A stretch of DNA of 64,000 nt from an uncultured Phascolarctobacterium sp. (GCF_934190775.1 NZ_CAKPTG010000006.1:77553-141552); one strand, 5' to 3'. Counted from the stretch's first letter, positions 16,472 to 25,031 are shown. Translations and numbers: made by a program. Notes: generated by a model not told the origin, from the sequence alone.

Positions 16472-17542
16472 ATGTCCTATATCCGTTTAGTAAATGTAAC
16501 CAAACAATTTGGCGATGTAACCGCTGTCAATAACCTGAATTTGGAAATCGGCAAGGGTGAATGCTTCTCCATGCTGGGACCATCAGGTTGCGGCAAAACT
16601 ACCACCCTGCGCATGGTGGCAGGCTTCGAGGATTTGTCTGACGGTGAAGTATGGGTAGGCGACCGCCTGCTTTCCTCACCTAAAAAGCATCACTATACAC
16701 CTCCGGAAAACCGTAATTTCGGCATGGTTTTCCAGGCTTTTGCTGTATGGCCGCACATGAGCGTTTACGAAAACGTTGCTTTTCCGCTGCGTCTGCGCAA
16801 ACTGCCCAAGAGTGAAATCGATCAACGCACCCGTGATGCCCTCATTGCCACCAACCTGCTGAAATCAGCAGAAGACAGCCCGGCCAACCTGTCGGGCGGC
16901 GGCAAGCAGCGCGTTGCTTTAGCACGCGCGCTGGCTATTAATCCTGACGTAATGCTGCTTGATGAGCCTCTCTCCAGTCTGGATCCGCATCTGCGTGAGG
17001 AAATGCGCTTTGAAATCAAAGACCTGCAGCGTAAATATGGCTTCTCCATTATTTACGTAACACATGACCAATCCGAGGCAATGGCACTTTCTGATCGTAT
17101 CCTGGTTATGAAATTAGGTGTTATGCAGCAGATTGATACACCGCTCAATGTTTACAACAACCCATCCAACAAATTCGTTTTCAGCTTCATCGGTGTATCC
17201 AGCTTCACTGATGTTACCTGGCAAGGAAACCAGGCCTTCATCAAAGGCTCACAGCATGCACTGCCGTCCGCACTTGTTATCCCGGACCGTATGCGCGGCG
17301 AAACTGTCTTCAACCTCGCCAGCCGTCCGACCGAGATCCGCTTTACCAGCGAAACCGATCCCAACGGCGTGCGTGGTATAGTTATCCGCAAGGCCTTCCT
17401 GGGCGAAATAATCGATTATCTGGTAAAAATCGGTGATCAGGAAATCCGCGTACAAATCGGACGCCGTGATCCCGGTCCTGAAGTTAACGAGGTATGCTAT
17501 CTGCACTTCCTGCGTCCCTTCTGGTACAAAGTAAACGAATAA
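16472..17542 (+). CDS. ABC transporter ATP-binding protein, second copy with variant signature
   Basis: A 356-residue ATPase related to the one upstream of the permease. Walker A is GPSGCGKT, Walker B VMLLDEPLSSLD and the switch region VTHDQSEAMAL. The signature reads LSGGGKQRVALARALA, where LSGGQQQR or LSGGEQQR is usual. The C-terminal regulatory domain (about 245-356) is present. Most iron systems of this class use one ATPase as a homodimer, so two adjacent, divergent genes suggest a heterodimer with non-identical sites, or alternative subunits. It is the last gene before a strong terminator. Confidence 0.9.
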   Translation: MSYIRLVNVTKQFGDVTAVNNLNLEIGKGECFSMLGPSGCGKTTTLRMVAGFEDLSDGEVWVGDRLLSSPKKHHYTPPENRNFGMVFQAFAVWPHMSVYENVAFPLRLRKLPKSEIDQRTRDALIATNLLKSAEDSPANLSGGGKQRVALARALAINPDVMLLDEPLSSLDPHLREEMRFEIKDLQRKYGFSIIYVTHDQSEAMALSDRILVMKLGVMQQIDTPLNVYNNPSNKFVFSFIGVSSFTDVTWQGNQAFIKGSQHALPSALVIPDRMRGETVFNLASRPTEIRFTSETDPNGVRGIVIRKAFLGEIIDYLVKIGDQEIRVQIGRRDPGPEVNEVCYLHFLRPFWYKVNE

Positions 17543-17559
17543 GCTTTTCATAAAAAAAG

Positions 17560-17590
17560 CCAGCATATCAATATGATATGCTGGTTTTTT
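17560..17590 (+). terminator. Terminator of the iron-type ABC operon
   Basis: A perfect 11-bp stem (CCAGCATATCA / TGATATGCTGG), a three-base loop and six Ts. Confidence 0.93.
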
Positions 17591-17608
17591 ATGCCATTTT
17601 CACTCTTT

Positions 17609-18037
17609 TTAAAGCTTTACGTCCAGCGAAGCGCTCACGCCAACGCCCTGCACGCGGTTAACATTTTGATAAGACACATTATCTACCGGAATCAGCACCT
17701 TACAACGCACGCCCAAAAGCGTCTGCTCGATCATCAGCGCCGCCTTTACCTGGTCTACTTTAGACTGCGGTCCTGAAACCTGCGCTGCACCGGCACGACT
17801 GCCATCACCAACAGAAATAATCGGCACTACCTTCGTCGCATCTGTAGAGCTTACACCGTATTTGGCCGTTACAGAGTTAATTGCATTATTCAACGCCGGA
17901 GCGGTAGCATCTACAGCATAACCGATAGCGCCGCCCTTGAGGACCTTATCTAAAATACCGGCCTGCGCCGCAGGCATACTGTTACCTAAAACAAAACCGC
18001 ACACAAGTGCTGCTGCAATCCATTTTTTATTTCGCAT
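17609..18037 (-). CDS. Secreted protein of unknown function
   Basis: A 142-residue protein with a clear signal peptide (cleavage probably after AQA at residue 26). The mature part has a hydrophobic glycine-rich stretch, GILDKVLKGGAIGYAV, and then a compact region of alternating valines and glycines with GDGSRAGAAQVSGPQSKVDQ. The ending VGVSASLDVKL resembles a beta strand. I do not recognise the family. It is probably periplasmic in a two-membrane cell. GAGGAGG precedes the ATG and the gene stands alone, convergent with the ABC operon. Confidence 0.7.
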   Translation of the reverse strand: MRNKKWIAAALVCGFVLGNSMPAAQAGILDKVLKGGAIGYAVDATAPALNNAINSVTAKYGVSSTDATKVVPIISVGDGSRAGAAQVSGPQSKVDQVKAALMIEQTLLGVRCKVLIPVDNVSYQNVNRVQGVGVSASLDVKL

Positions 18038-18217
18038 AACGCATACCTCCTCGAATACTTATTATATTCGACAAGCGGCGTTAAAAGCCTTGCAAGTATT
18101 CTGTGAAATTAAAGTAACGAGATTGTTACTGCGCAAGCCTAACATTCCCTTATACCCAAAGCGCATCCCTAAAGATTACTCAGACAGATAAATTCACCCA
18201 CAAGCTCGATTTTAAAG

Positions 18218-18260
18218 CACAAAAAGGCTGTTGTACTACCCTGCAAGTACAACAGCCTTT
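18218..18260 (-). terminator. Terminator after the LysM gene
   Basis: A 15-bp stem, AAAGGCTGTTGTACT against its complement, with an eight-base loop. On the minus strand it is followed by a T run, on the plus strand by TATATTTT, so it may work both ways. Confidence 0.85.
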
Positions 18261-18285
18261 ATATTTTGCTCATACTATTTTGCTA

Positions 18286-18576
18286 TCATTTATTTTCTGC
18301 TACCATCAGACCGCTATCATGCACACGCAGCGGTACCTTTAATACCTGACCGGGATAAATAGTCTTAGATTTTAGCTTATTAGCCTGCGCAATGCGGAAA
18401 ATAACCTCACGCACATCCTCACGTTCTTCTGTATGACGTCCGGCAATATCCCACAGCGTTTCGCCATCAGCAACAGTCACAGTATATTCCTTGTAAACAG
18501 GTTCGTCAGCAAACACAGCACTATAGCCAGCATAAAGTAAGCAAGCACAGCAGATAATAGTTAAAAACCTTTTCAT
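18286..18576 (-). CDS. Secreted LysM-domain protein
   Basis: A 96-residue protein with an N-terminal signal peptide or membrane anchor (about 1-23) and a single LysM peptidoglycan-binding domain. The domain runs from YTVTVADGETLWDIAGRH to YPGQVLKVPL. The layout resembles the cell-division inhibitor YneA, but no lexA lies nearby, so that role is not supported. It probably binds the cell wall in the periplasm. ATG 18576 follows GGTGGTGAT; the upstream GTG codons overlap that site. Confidence 0.85.
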   Translation of the reverse strand: MKRFLTIICCACLLYAGYSAVFADEPVYKEYTVTVADGETLWDIAGRHTEEREDVREVIFRIAQANKLKSKTIYPGQVLKVPLRVHDSGLMVAENK

Positions 18577-18743
18577 ATCTATCACCACCTAATAAATCTC
18601 TGTTTGCTTATATTATAGTATTAGGCGCGAACTTTGTCAATGCTTTTATGAATTTTTGTTTGCTATTTTCTGATGTTTTTCGAACATTTCTCCTAAACCC
18701 AATATGCTTTATGTGCTATATCTAAAAAATTTACCGCACATTG

Positions 18744-18771
18744 AAAAAGGCATTCCCTTTCGGCAATGCCT
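18744..18771 (-). terminator. Terminator after the GlcD-type gene
   Basis: AGGCATT and AATGCCT arms with a CG-rich loop; on the minus strand five Ts follow. It lies about 20 bases beyond the stop codon at 18789. Confidence 0.75.
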
Positions 18772-18788
18772 CTTTATCTAAGCTTGTA

Positions 18789-20192
18789 CTACTCTATATC
18801 GAAAATCTTGCCCGGATTCAGGATATTATTGGGATCCAGGGCTTTTTTAATAGCACGCATCATTTCCAGCTCATCGGGATTAGTAAATTCCTGCATCAGC
18901 TGTTTGCGTTTATAGCCAATGCCATGCTCACCGCTCAAACGGCCGCCATGTGCATAAATAAAACGATACAGCTCCTGCTGGTTAGCCTTTACTCTGGCAT
19001 CCCAATCAGCATAATCCTCAGCCTCCTGCTTCAGGATATTCAAATGAATGTTGCCATCACCGGCATGACTGGCAATGCGTGTTACCAGCTGATATTTTTC
19101 TGCCAGACGCAGGATTTCCGCCAGTAGCGCAGGCTCGTGGTCTACCGGGCAGACAACGTCCTCCTTGCAGACAATCAGACTTTCAGCACGCACCGCTTCG
19201 GCAAAGGCCTTGCGTGCCTGCCAGATTTTATCGTGCTCTGCCACCAATACATCACCGGCGCCATTTTCGGAGCAGATTTCATCCATCGTGCAGGCCTTTT
19301 CATCCAGGTCGTCCTCGCTGGTGCCTTCTACCTCCACGATAAGATAATTGCCCTTTTCACTGCCCTGCAGCGTTGTACCAAGATAACGCTCCACAGATTT
19401 GATAGTGATATTATCCATATATTCTACGCAGGTAGGCATAATACCGGCCATAATAAGCTTGTTAACTGTGCCGATGGCGTCCTCCGGCGCTTCAAAAACT
19501 GCCAACAAATCCATGCTGTACTTAGGCAGCGGCAGCAGCTTCACAGTAATCTGCGTGATGATACCCAAGGTACCCTCACTGCCAATAACCAGCTGCTCCA
19601 AGCAGTAGCCTGTAGTCTGCTTTTGCAGGCGTGCTCCCAGCTGCACAATCTTGCCGGTAGGATTAACCACCTCCACAGCATATACCTGATGACGCGTGGT
19701 GCCGTATTTAACCGCACGGTTGCCGCCGGCGTTAGTTGCCACGTTACCGCCAATAAAGCAGGAATCACCGCTGCAGGGGTCACCAGCATAAAAAGCACCC
19801 TTAGCTGCAGCTGCCGCCTGCAGGTCGGATGTACGCACACCAGGCTCTACCACCGCGTACATAGCATCGGCATTAACCTCGATAATCTTATTCATCTTTT
19901 CGAGTGAAAGCACTACACCGCCATAAATAGGCACTGCACCGCAGGCAAGACCTGTGCCTGCGCCACGCGGCACAACCGGGAAGTGATATTCATTCGCCAG
20001 CTTCACCACAGCTGCTACCTGCTGCGCATTTTCTGCAAACACCACTGCCTCAGGCATATGATGATATGCCGGGTCAGTCACTTCATCATGGGCATATATT
20101 TCCATCTGCCCTGCATCCGTCACAACATTTTGTGCGCCAACCAAGGCCTGCAGCTTGGCAATTATTTCGTTAGACAGCTTGTTATACTCCAT
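18789..20192 (-). CDS. FAD-linked 2-hydroxyacid dehydrogenase (GlcD/D-lactate dehydrogenase type)
   Basis: A 467-residue flavoprotein. The FAD-binding (PCMH) domain (about 35-215) shows VVPRGAGTGLACGAVP, DPCSGDSCFIGGNVATNAGG and IGSEGTLGIITQ. The C-terminal oxidase domain has HAGDGNIHLNIL and SGEHGIGYKRKQL, which hold active-site histidines. Members oxidise glycolate, D-lactate or D-2-hydroxyglutarate and pass electrons to an ETF, quinone or partner subunit. No GlcE, GlcF or EtfAB genes are adjacent, so the acceptor and substrate stay open. GAGGAGG precedes the ATG. Confidence 0.88.
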   Translation of the reverse strand: MEYNKLSNEIIAKLQALVGAQNVVTDAGQMEIYAHDEVTDPAYHHMPEAVVFAENAQQVAAVVKLANEYHFPVVPRGAGTGLACGAVPIYGGVVLSLEKMNKIIEVNADAMYAVVEPGVRTSDLQAAAAAKGAFYAGDPCSGDSCFIGGNVATNAGGNRAVKYGTTRHQVYAVEVVNPTGKIVQLGARLQKQTTGYCLEQLVIGSEGTLGIITQITVKLLPLPKYSMDLLAVFEAPEDAIGTVNKLIMAGIMPTCVEYMDNITIKSVERYLGTTLQGSEKGNYLIVEVEGTSEDDLDEKACTMDEICSENGAGDVLVAEHDKIWQARKAFAEAVRAESLIVCKEDVVCPVDHEPALLAEILRLAEKYQLVTRIASHAGDGNIHLNILKQEAEDYADWDARVKANQQELYRFIYAHGGRLSGEHGIGYKRKQLMQEFTNPDELEMMRAIKKALDPNNILNPGKIFDIE

Positions 20193-20284
20193 AATTCAGC
20201 CCTCCTCATTTGTAACAATAAGATTTTTCATAACTCTATGCTTATTTTATCACAAATCACGATATTTATAACAGCAAATCTTTT

Positions 20285-21223
20285 TTAGTGTACCAGCCAC
20301 ATATAAAAAGGTATTGACAACACTGCCAGCACAGTACTTACCGCCGTCAGCATAGCGGCATATTTATAATCGCCGCCATAGCCCTTGGCTACAATCGCCG
20401 TATTGGTCATTGCCGGCATCGCTGCCATAATCACAAAAACCTTTTCCATCATCGGCTCCAGATGGAAAAACGGCAAAATCAGAAAAACTATCCAGGGACA
20501 AATTAAATAGCGTCCCAGCATAGCTACTACCAGCTCCTTGCCTACAGCAATCTCCTCCCAACGAGTTTTGCTCATAGCAATACCGATAAAAAGCATTGCC
20601 AACGGCGTAGTCATGCTGCCTAAATAATGAAAGGACTTAAACAACGGCTCCGGCAGATTCCATTCCAACAACACCATAACCACGCCCAGCGTAAAGCCTA
20701 TCAGTGGCGGCGACATAATGCTTTTCAGCGTCTTACGACTGAAAAACGGCATTATTACACCATTGCTGCTCGCCAAATCATGAAAGCCTATCGTCCAGAA
20801 AAGAGTTGTGTTCACCATATAGTAAATCATGATATAAGGTGCGCCGGCATCGCCAAACAGAGCTATACCCAACGGCAGGCCTATAAAGATTGTATTGGAA
20901 AAGCTGACACAGATGGAAAAAATCCCTCTGTGCTCTTGCGGAACTCCTATCAATCGTCCCAGCAGCCTACTGATAAAATAGCCTGCCAGCATCGAAATCA
21001 TGGGTACAATAAGGCCATGTGAAAGCGTGATAAGCTGATCATGCTTAAACTGCCCCAAAATATTGGTCAGCATATACGTAGGCAGGCAAACATAATTCAC
21101 CAGACGTGAAATAAGAGCCACACTCTCCTCGCTGAACCAGCCCCTGCGCTCTAAACAAAAGCCGACAGCAATCATCAGCATAATGGTCAGCACACCATTC
21201 AGTGCGTGTAAAACTATTTCCAT
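20285..21223 (-). CDS. AEC family transporter (auxin efflux carrier type)
   Basis: A 312-residue inner-membrane protein with about ten hydrophobic helices in two halves. The segments SISRLVNYVCLPTYMLTNI-like near the start and MAAMPAMTNTAIVAKGYGGD near the end match the AEC/malonate-malate carrier family. Members export organic acids in bacteria; here the flanking dehydrogenase gene makes a hydroxy or keto acid plausible, but only as inference. ATG 21223 follows GAGGGG. A longer in-frame start at 21259 lacks a good ribosome site. Confidence 0.82.
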   Translation of the reverse strand: MEIVLHALNGVLTIMLMIAVGFCLERRGWFSEESVALISRLVNYVCLPTYMLTNILGQFKHDQLITLSHGLIVPMISMLAGYFISRLLGRLIGVPQEHRGIFSICVSFSNTIFIGLPLGIALFGDAGAPYIMIYYMVNTTLFWTIGFHDLASSNGVIMPFFSRKTLKSIMSPPLIGFTLGVVMVLLEWNLPEPLFKSFHYLGSMTTPLAMLFIGIAMSKTRWEEIAVGKELVVAMLGRYLICPWIVFLILPFFHLEPMMEKVFVIMAAMPAMTNTAIVAKGYGGDYKYAAMLTAVSTVLAVLSIPFYMWLVH

Positions 21224-21244
21224 TGTCTTCCCCTCATAAAACAA

Positions 21245-21271
21245 AAATTGCCGAAGCACGCAGCTTCGGCA
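21245..21271 (-). terminator. Terminator between the small hypothetical gene and the AEC gene
   Basis: A TGCCGAAGC / GCTTCGGCA stem with a five-base loop; on the minus strand ATTTTTG follows. Confidence 0.8.
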
Positions 21272-21280
21272 GTAAAGATT

Positions 21281-21619
21281 TTAGTTTTTGGATTTTTTTA
21301 CTTCTTCCAGTTTGTTTTTCATCCAGTCAATCATTGCTACCTTGCCAAAATCATGCCAGGTTTCGCACTCAGTATTTTTAGCAATATATTCATTCCACTT
21401 ATCCTGATTAACATTTTCTACTTCCATCAGGTTCATGATGCCAAAGCCACTGCGCCAAATCATATCATCCATAGAAGTGAATTTGCTGTTTTCCTGCAAA
21501 AACTTGGGGTTAAATAATTCCTGAAAGGATACCTTGTTCAAAATCTTGCCCAGTTCCTTGTCCTCAGTAAAAATTCCCAGATAATGCTTAAAGGTTTTAT
21601 CTAATTTATTTTTTTCCAT
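21281..21619 (-). CDS. Hypothetical cytoplasmic protein
   Basis: A 112-residue, lysine- and glutamate-rich protein without signal or membrane segments. It contains several aromatic pairs (MIWRSGFGIMNLM, TWHDFGKVAMIDWMKNKL) and looks alpha-helical. I do not recognise the family. ATG 21619 follows a GGCAGGAAG ribosome site. It has its own terminator, and upstream it faces the divergent Rrf2 regulator gene. Confidence 0.65.
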   Translation of the reverse strand: MEKNKLDKTFKHYLGIFTEDKELGKILNKVSFQELFNPKFLQENSKFTSMDDMIWRSGFGIMNLMEVENVNQDKWNEYIAKNTECETWHDFGKVAMIDWMKNKLEEVKKSKN

Positions 21620-21749
21620 CTTCCTGCCTCCGAAATTAATTGTATAAGGGTATTTTAACACAAAAAACATAAAATGGCACTAGCATTTTCATATTCAGCT
21701 CCCAGAATCATCACTTTTAGCCTGCAAGCAGCAGATATTATAATCATTA

Positions 21750-21778
21750 TTGAATTCCTACTAAATTCATAGTAAAAT
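21750..21778 (+). promoter_or_regulatory. Promoter and likely autoregulatory operator of the Rrf2 gene
   Basis: TTGAAT (21750-21755) and TAAAAT (21773-21778) with a 17-base spacer. A TACTA-N6-TAGTA dyad fills most of the spacer, so a bound regulator would exclude RNA polymerase. Rrf2 family proteins commonly repress their own genes through such sites. Confidence 0.55.
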
Positions 21779-21805
21779 ATAGACATTAGAAAGGTTGTGA
21801 CCGCA

Positions 21806-22240
21806 ATGAAAATTTCTACCAAAGGACGATATGCCCTGCGTTTGATGCTTGATTTAGCCATCAACAACACCGGTAGCTATATACCCTTAAAAACAGTTGC
21901 CAACCGGCAAAAAATTTCCGATAAATATTTGGAGCAGATTATCCATCAATTAAGTAAGGCAGGCTTTGTCCAAAGCGCCCGCGGCGCTCAGGGCGGTTAC
22001 CGCCTGACGCGCACGCCTGAGGAATACACCATAGGCGAAATCCTGCGCACAGTAGAAGGCAGCCTGGCGCCTGTATCCTGCCTGGACTGCAAAACGCCCT
22101 GTGACCAAATTGATTCCTGTATCACGATTGGTCTGTATAAAAAAATTCAGCAGGCCATTGACGGCGTAGTTGACCATACTACGCTGGGCGATATGATTAA
22201 TGATTACCGCGCCAAGCATCCGCAAGCTGCAAACGTTTAA
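21806..22240 (+). CDS. Rrf2 family transcriptional regulator with cysteine cluster (IscR-like)
   Basis: A 144-residue winged-helix regulator. The N-terminus MKISTKGRYALRLMLDLA, the helix region KISDKYLEQIIHQLSKAG and the wing RGAQGGYRLTR are canonical for Rrf2/IscR/CymR. The segment SCLDCKTPCDQIDSC offers four cysteines, three of which could bind an Fe-S cluster as in IscR; CymR lacks them. No isc or suf genes adjoin it, so the target may be remote. ATG 21806 is taken over the in-frame GTG at 21797 because AAAGG is too close to that GTG. Confidence 0.88.
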   Translation: MKISTKGRYALRLMLDLAINNTGSYIPLKTVANRQKISDKYLEQIIHQLSKAGFVQSARGAQGGYRLTRTPEEYTIGEILRTVEGSLAPVSCLDCKTPCDQIDSCITIGLYKKIQQAIDGVVDHTTLGDMINDYRAKHPQAANV

Positions 22241-22291
22241 AAGCGAGCTAAGCACCCGCATTATTTATAAAAGCATTAGGAGGAAGATAAT

Positions 22292-22867
22292 ATGAACAGA
22301 GAAGAAGCCTGGAACTTATTACGTCAATATAACAAGGAATCCTTTCACCTGCGTCACGCTCTTACTGTAGAAGGTATTATGCGTTACTTTGCCAAGGAGC
22401 TTGGCTATGCAGACCAGGAGGAATACTGGGGCATTGTAGGCCTGCTGCATGACCTGGATTTTGAGCTCTATCCTGAAGAGCACTGCGTAAAATCCCAGGA
22501 GCTGATGCGCGAGCACGGTGTAGACGAAAGCATTATCCGCTCCACTGCCAGCCATGGCTGGGGCCTGACTGCCGCTAACATTGAGCCGGAGCACCAGATG
22601 GAAAAGGTGCTTTTCGCTATCGATGAGCTTTCCGGCTTAATCGGTGCCGCTGCCCTGATGCGCCCCTCTAAAAGCGTGCAGGACATGGAGCTGAAATCCT
22701 TGAAGAAAAAATTTAAGGATAAACACTTTGCTGCCGGCTGCAGCCGCGATGTAATCAAGCAAGGTGCCGATATTTTAGGCTGGCCTTTAGACGAGCTGAT
22801 GGAAAAAACCATCGCCGCTATGCGTGTAGACGAAGCAGCCATCAACGAAGCCTGCGACAAATTATGA
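22292..22867 (+). CDS. HD domain hydrolase
   Basis: A 191-residue cytoplasmic protein of the HD/PDEase class. A metal histidine lies in FHLRHALTVEG, the HD pair in GLLHDLDFELYPEEH, with a later TASHGWG. The family hydrolyses phosphomonoesters or nucleotides; the substrate is unknown. TTAGGAGG precedes the ATG. Its stop overlaps the start of the next gene by four bases (ATGA), so a cytoplasmic hydrolase is co-translated with a secreted protein. Confidence 0.85.
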   Translation: MNREEAWNLLRQYNKESFHLRHALTVEGIMRYFAKELGYADQEEYWGIVGLLHDLDFELYPEEHCVKSQELMREHGVDESIIRSTASHGWGLTAANIEPEHQMEKVLFAIDELSGLIGAAALMRPSKSVQDMELKSLKKKFKDKHFAAGCSRDVIKQGADILGWPLDELMEKTIAAMRVDEAAINEACDKL

Positions 22868-23871
22868 AGCGTACTGCTTTAATCTGCTCGCTGCTGCTCG
22901 GCCTTTCAGGCAGCAGCTTCGCAGCCACAGCCGAAGAGCTGTGGCAAAATTACCAGCAGCAGCCATCTGTAGTTTCCACAACGCCAACTAAACCAGTCAC
23001 GCGCCCGGAGGCAACAAGCAAGAATGATATTCATGCAGCGAAAGACGCTGCTGCAGAAAGCGCCGCAGACGTTGCTCCTGAAGCTGCGCCAGCAGCGAGA
23101 GAGCAAACAGAAGCACTGCCCAACGCCAAGGAAGCAAAAGCAGCAACTGCTGACGCCAAAACAGCAGAGCAAGCAATTGTAACAGAAGCACCCAAAACAG
23201 CTACAGAACCAAACGCAACCGAAACTACGGAAGCAGTCGTAAATGAAACGCCAGCCAAAGCAACAGAAGCCAAAACTGTCGCAGCAGAAACAGCTGCCAG
23301 CGCCACAAATGCTGCCAAGACACCTGTTGTCGGCAACAAGCCTGTAGCACCCGCTGATAAACCCAAGCCTAAGCCTAAGCTTAATTTAGTAGGCAAGCCG
23401 CCGCTGCCCAGGCAGTTCATGCGTACACCGCAAGTGAACGATTTTACGATTGTCAGCAGTGAAGCAGGCGGCTATAGTATGGCCGTGCCCAAAGCCTTCG
23501 GCAAAAATCCGCTGGCAGACCTGCCACATACTGAGGGTGCCATGCTGGTGCGCACCGCCAGTAACATTCTGATGCTGGCAGCAACTGTGCTTGACGCTGC
23601 AGATACCACAAGCTTCAAAGCAACAGAAGCATTGCCTGTCTACGAAAATGCCAAGGTATACTGGCAATGGCAGCACGGCAGCCCGTTCATCTGGAACTGT
23701 CGCCTAAGTGCCCACAACGACTATCACGGCAACAAGCTGCTCTTGACTGCGGAAGCTACGCAAAACGGTAAGACCTACCAGCTGCTTTACGTAATGCCTG
23801 CAGCTCAGGCAGATAACTATCTGCCGCAGGCAATTTATTCCTTAGACAGCTTTAAATTAAATCAGCCATAA
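22864..23871 (+). CDS. Secreted protein with long Ala/Glu/Lys/Thr linker and C-terminal domain
   Basis: A 335-residue protein. A signal peptide ends near residue 20 (SSFA). Residues about 40-165 are low-complexity, rich in Ala, Glu, Lys and Thr, then a Pro-Lys run (KPKPKPK), as in proteins that cross the periplasm or the cell wall. Residues about 180-335 form a folded domain (NDFTIVSSEAGGYSMAVPKAFG, YWQWQHGSPFIWNCR) of unknown family. It resembles in plan the region ADRFAFAINLP of the secreted protein encoded at 36914-37474, but no firm homology is claimed. Confidence 0.75.
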   Translation: MKRTALICSLLLGLSGSSFAATAEELWQNYQQQPSVVSTTPTKPVTRPEATSKNDIHAAKDAAAESAADVAPEAAPAAREQTEALPNAKEAKAATADAKTAEQAIVTEAPKTATEPNATETTEAVVNETPAKATEAKTVAAETAASATNAAKTPVVGNKPVAPADKPKPKPKLNLVGKPPLPRQFMRTPQVNDFTIVSSEAGGYSMAVPKAFGKNPLADLPHTEGAMLVRTASNILMLAATVLDAADTTSFKATEALPVYENAKVYWQWQHGSPFIWNCRLSAHNDYHGNKLLLTAEATQNGKTYQLLYVMPAAQADNYLPQAIYSLDSFKLNQP

Positions 23872-23876
23872 AGAAA

Positions 23877-23912
23877 AATCCTCCGACAGCTCGCCAGCTG
23901 CGGAGGATTTTC
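23877..23912 (+). terminator. Terminator after the Ala-rich secreted protein
   Basis: AATCCTCCG-A-CAGCT pairs with AGCTG-CGGAGGATT with a four-base loop, then TTTCCTC. It lies directly past the stop codon. Confidence 0.85.
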
Positions 23913-24090
23913 CTCTTTCTCTCTCGTTAATTATGAGTCCGGGGACATTAGCTTTGTTGGGACATTGGCTAAAAGCATGGGGTGTTAAAGGTTAAGAAGA
24001 AATAAGTAGAGGGATAACACCATATGCAGACAAACTTGATAACCACGAGAATTTCTATGCAAATTGACTTTTAAAGAAAGGCTTGTTAAG

Positions 24091-24768
24091 TTAGCTCAGC
24101 TTCTTCAGATAAGCTTGTCCTTTTTCATGCTCGGACATAAACTGGAACAGGTAGAGACCGCACAAGAATAAGAAGATGTTCGGCAGGAAAGGCACATACT
24201 CCAGCGAGACAAAATCTGCACTAGGCAGCCCCAACCATACGTTCCAGTCACCGTACAGGAAGGACGGCAGATGTCCGATTATCTTACCCTGCCAGATGAT
24301 CACGCCATCTGTAAGATGCCTGGTCAAATCATAGGCTATTGCAGATAACAGCCAACCGCAGGAACCGGGAGACTTCTGTAGCCACCAATGAATTGGCTGT
24401 ACTACCAGATAAGCAAGACCAAGGAAGGTAAAGATGCCAAAATAAATGGCGTGCTGCGGTGTAAAAATATAGGTGCAAAGCGAAATCGCAGTACCTACAC
24501 CCAAAAGGCCCAATCCCCATTTGAGATAATTGCTGCCCTGGCTGAAGGTCATACCGCACAGAACCACAATGCTCCACAGCGTCAGCCGCTGCCACCAGGC
24601 ATAATCCCAAGCAGGATTAGTACCCTGAGCTACATTGATATTGTACATGAAGTAGAAAACTGCCAGATTCAGGAAGGCTGCAGCCTTGAGTGCATTCAGC
24701 ACACGATACTGCTTCTTTTCTGTTTTTGTTTCTGACTGCTCATACATTTTTGCTAATAACTTTTCCAT
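24091..24768 (-). CDS. DUF1624-type membrane protein
   Basis: A 225-residue protein with six or seven hydrophobic helices. The segments WWQRLTLWSIVVLCGMTFSQ and GVGTAISLCTYIFTPQHAIYFGIFTF match the heparan-alpha-glucosaminide acetyltransferase-like DUF1624 family, in which an early helix pair moves an acyl group across the membrane. Compared with typical members it has an extra cytoplasmic N-terminus (about 1-25, charged) and ends with a charged tail. GAGGTAAG precedes the ATG. The function is unproven. Confidence 0.65.
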   Translation of the reverse strand: MEKLLAKMYEQSETKTEKKQYRVLNALKAAAFLNLAVFYFMYNINVAQGTNPAWDYAWWQRLTLWSIVVLCGMTFSQGSNYLKWGLGLLGVGTAISLCTYIFTPQHAIYFGIFTFLGLAYLVVQPIHWWLQKSPGSCGWLLSAIAYDLTRHLTDGVIIWQGKIIGHLPSFLYGDWNVWLGLPSADFVSLEYVPFLPNIFLFLCGLYLFQFMSEHEKGQAYLKKLS

Positions 24769-24982
24769 AATACTTACCTCGCTTTCATCTTGTGAGGTGA
24801 AGCGCCGCGCAAACCTTAGGGAATATTTATTATTCCCTGTAGTTATAATATAAACGATTTCGTCAGAATTTTCAAGAGGGCAAATTATAACGCTTTGGAA
24901 TACAGCAAGTAAGTTTATAATAGTTATGCTTTATTAGAATATTAATAATGCATAACAGGAATAACTATGCCCTGAAAAAGCC

Positions 24983-25031
24983 AAAAACAGCAGAGAAAGT
25001 GTAAACTACATTACATTTTCTCTGCTGTTTT
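24983..25031 (-). terminator. Terminator after ksgA
   Basis: A 17-bp stem with one mismatch, CAGCAGAGAAAATGTAA against TTTACACTTTCTCTGCTG, and a five-base loop; on the minus strand TTTTTGGC follows. The plus side also has TTTTG, so it may be bidirectional. Confidence 0.88.

Noticed and set aside
18600..18720. LexA box before the LysM gene (YneA-like control)
   Set aside because: Isolated CGAAC half-sites occur, but no GAAC-N4-GTTC pair is present and lexA is not adjacent.
19137..19907. Plus-strand open frame of 256 codons
   Set aside because: Antisense to the GlcD-type dehydrogenase, whose FAD motifs are intact.
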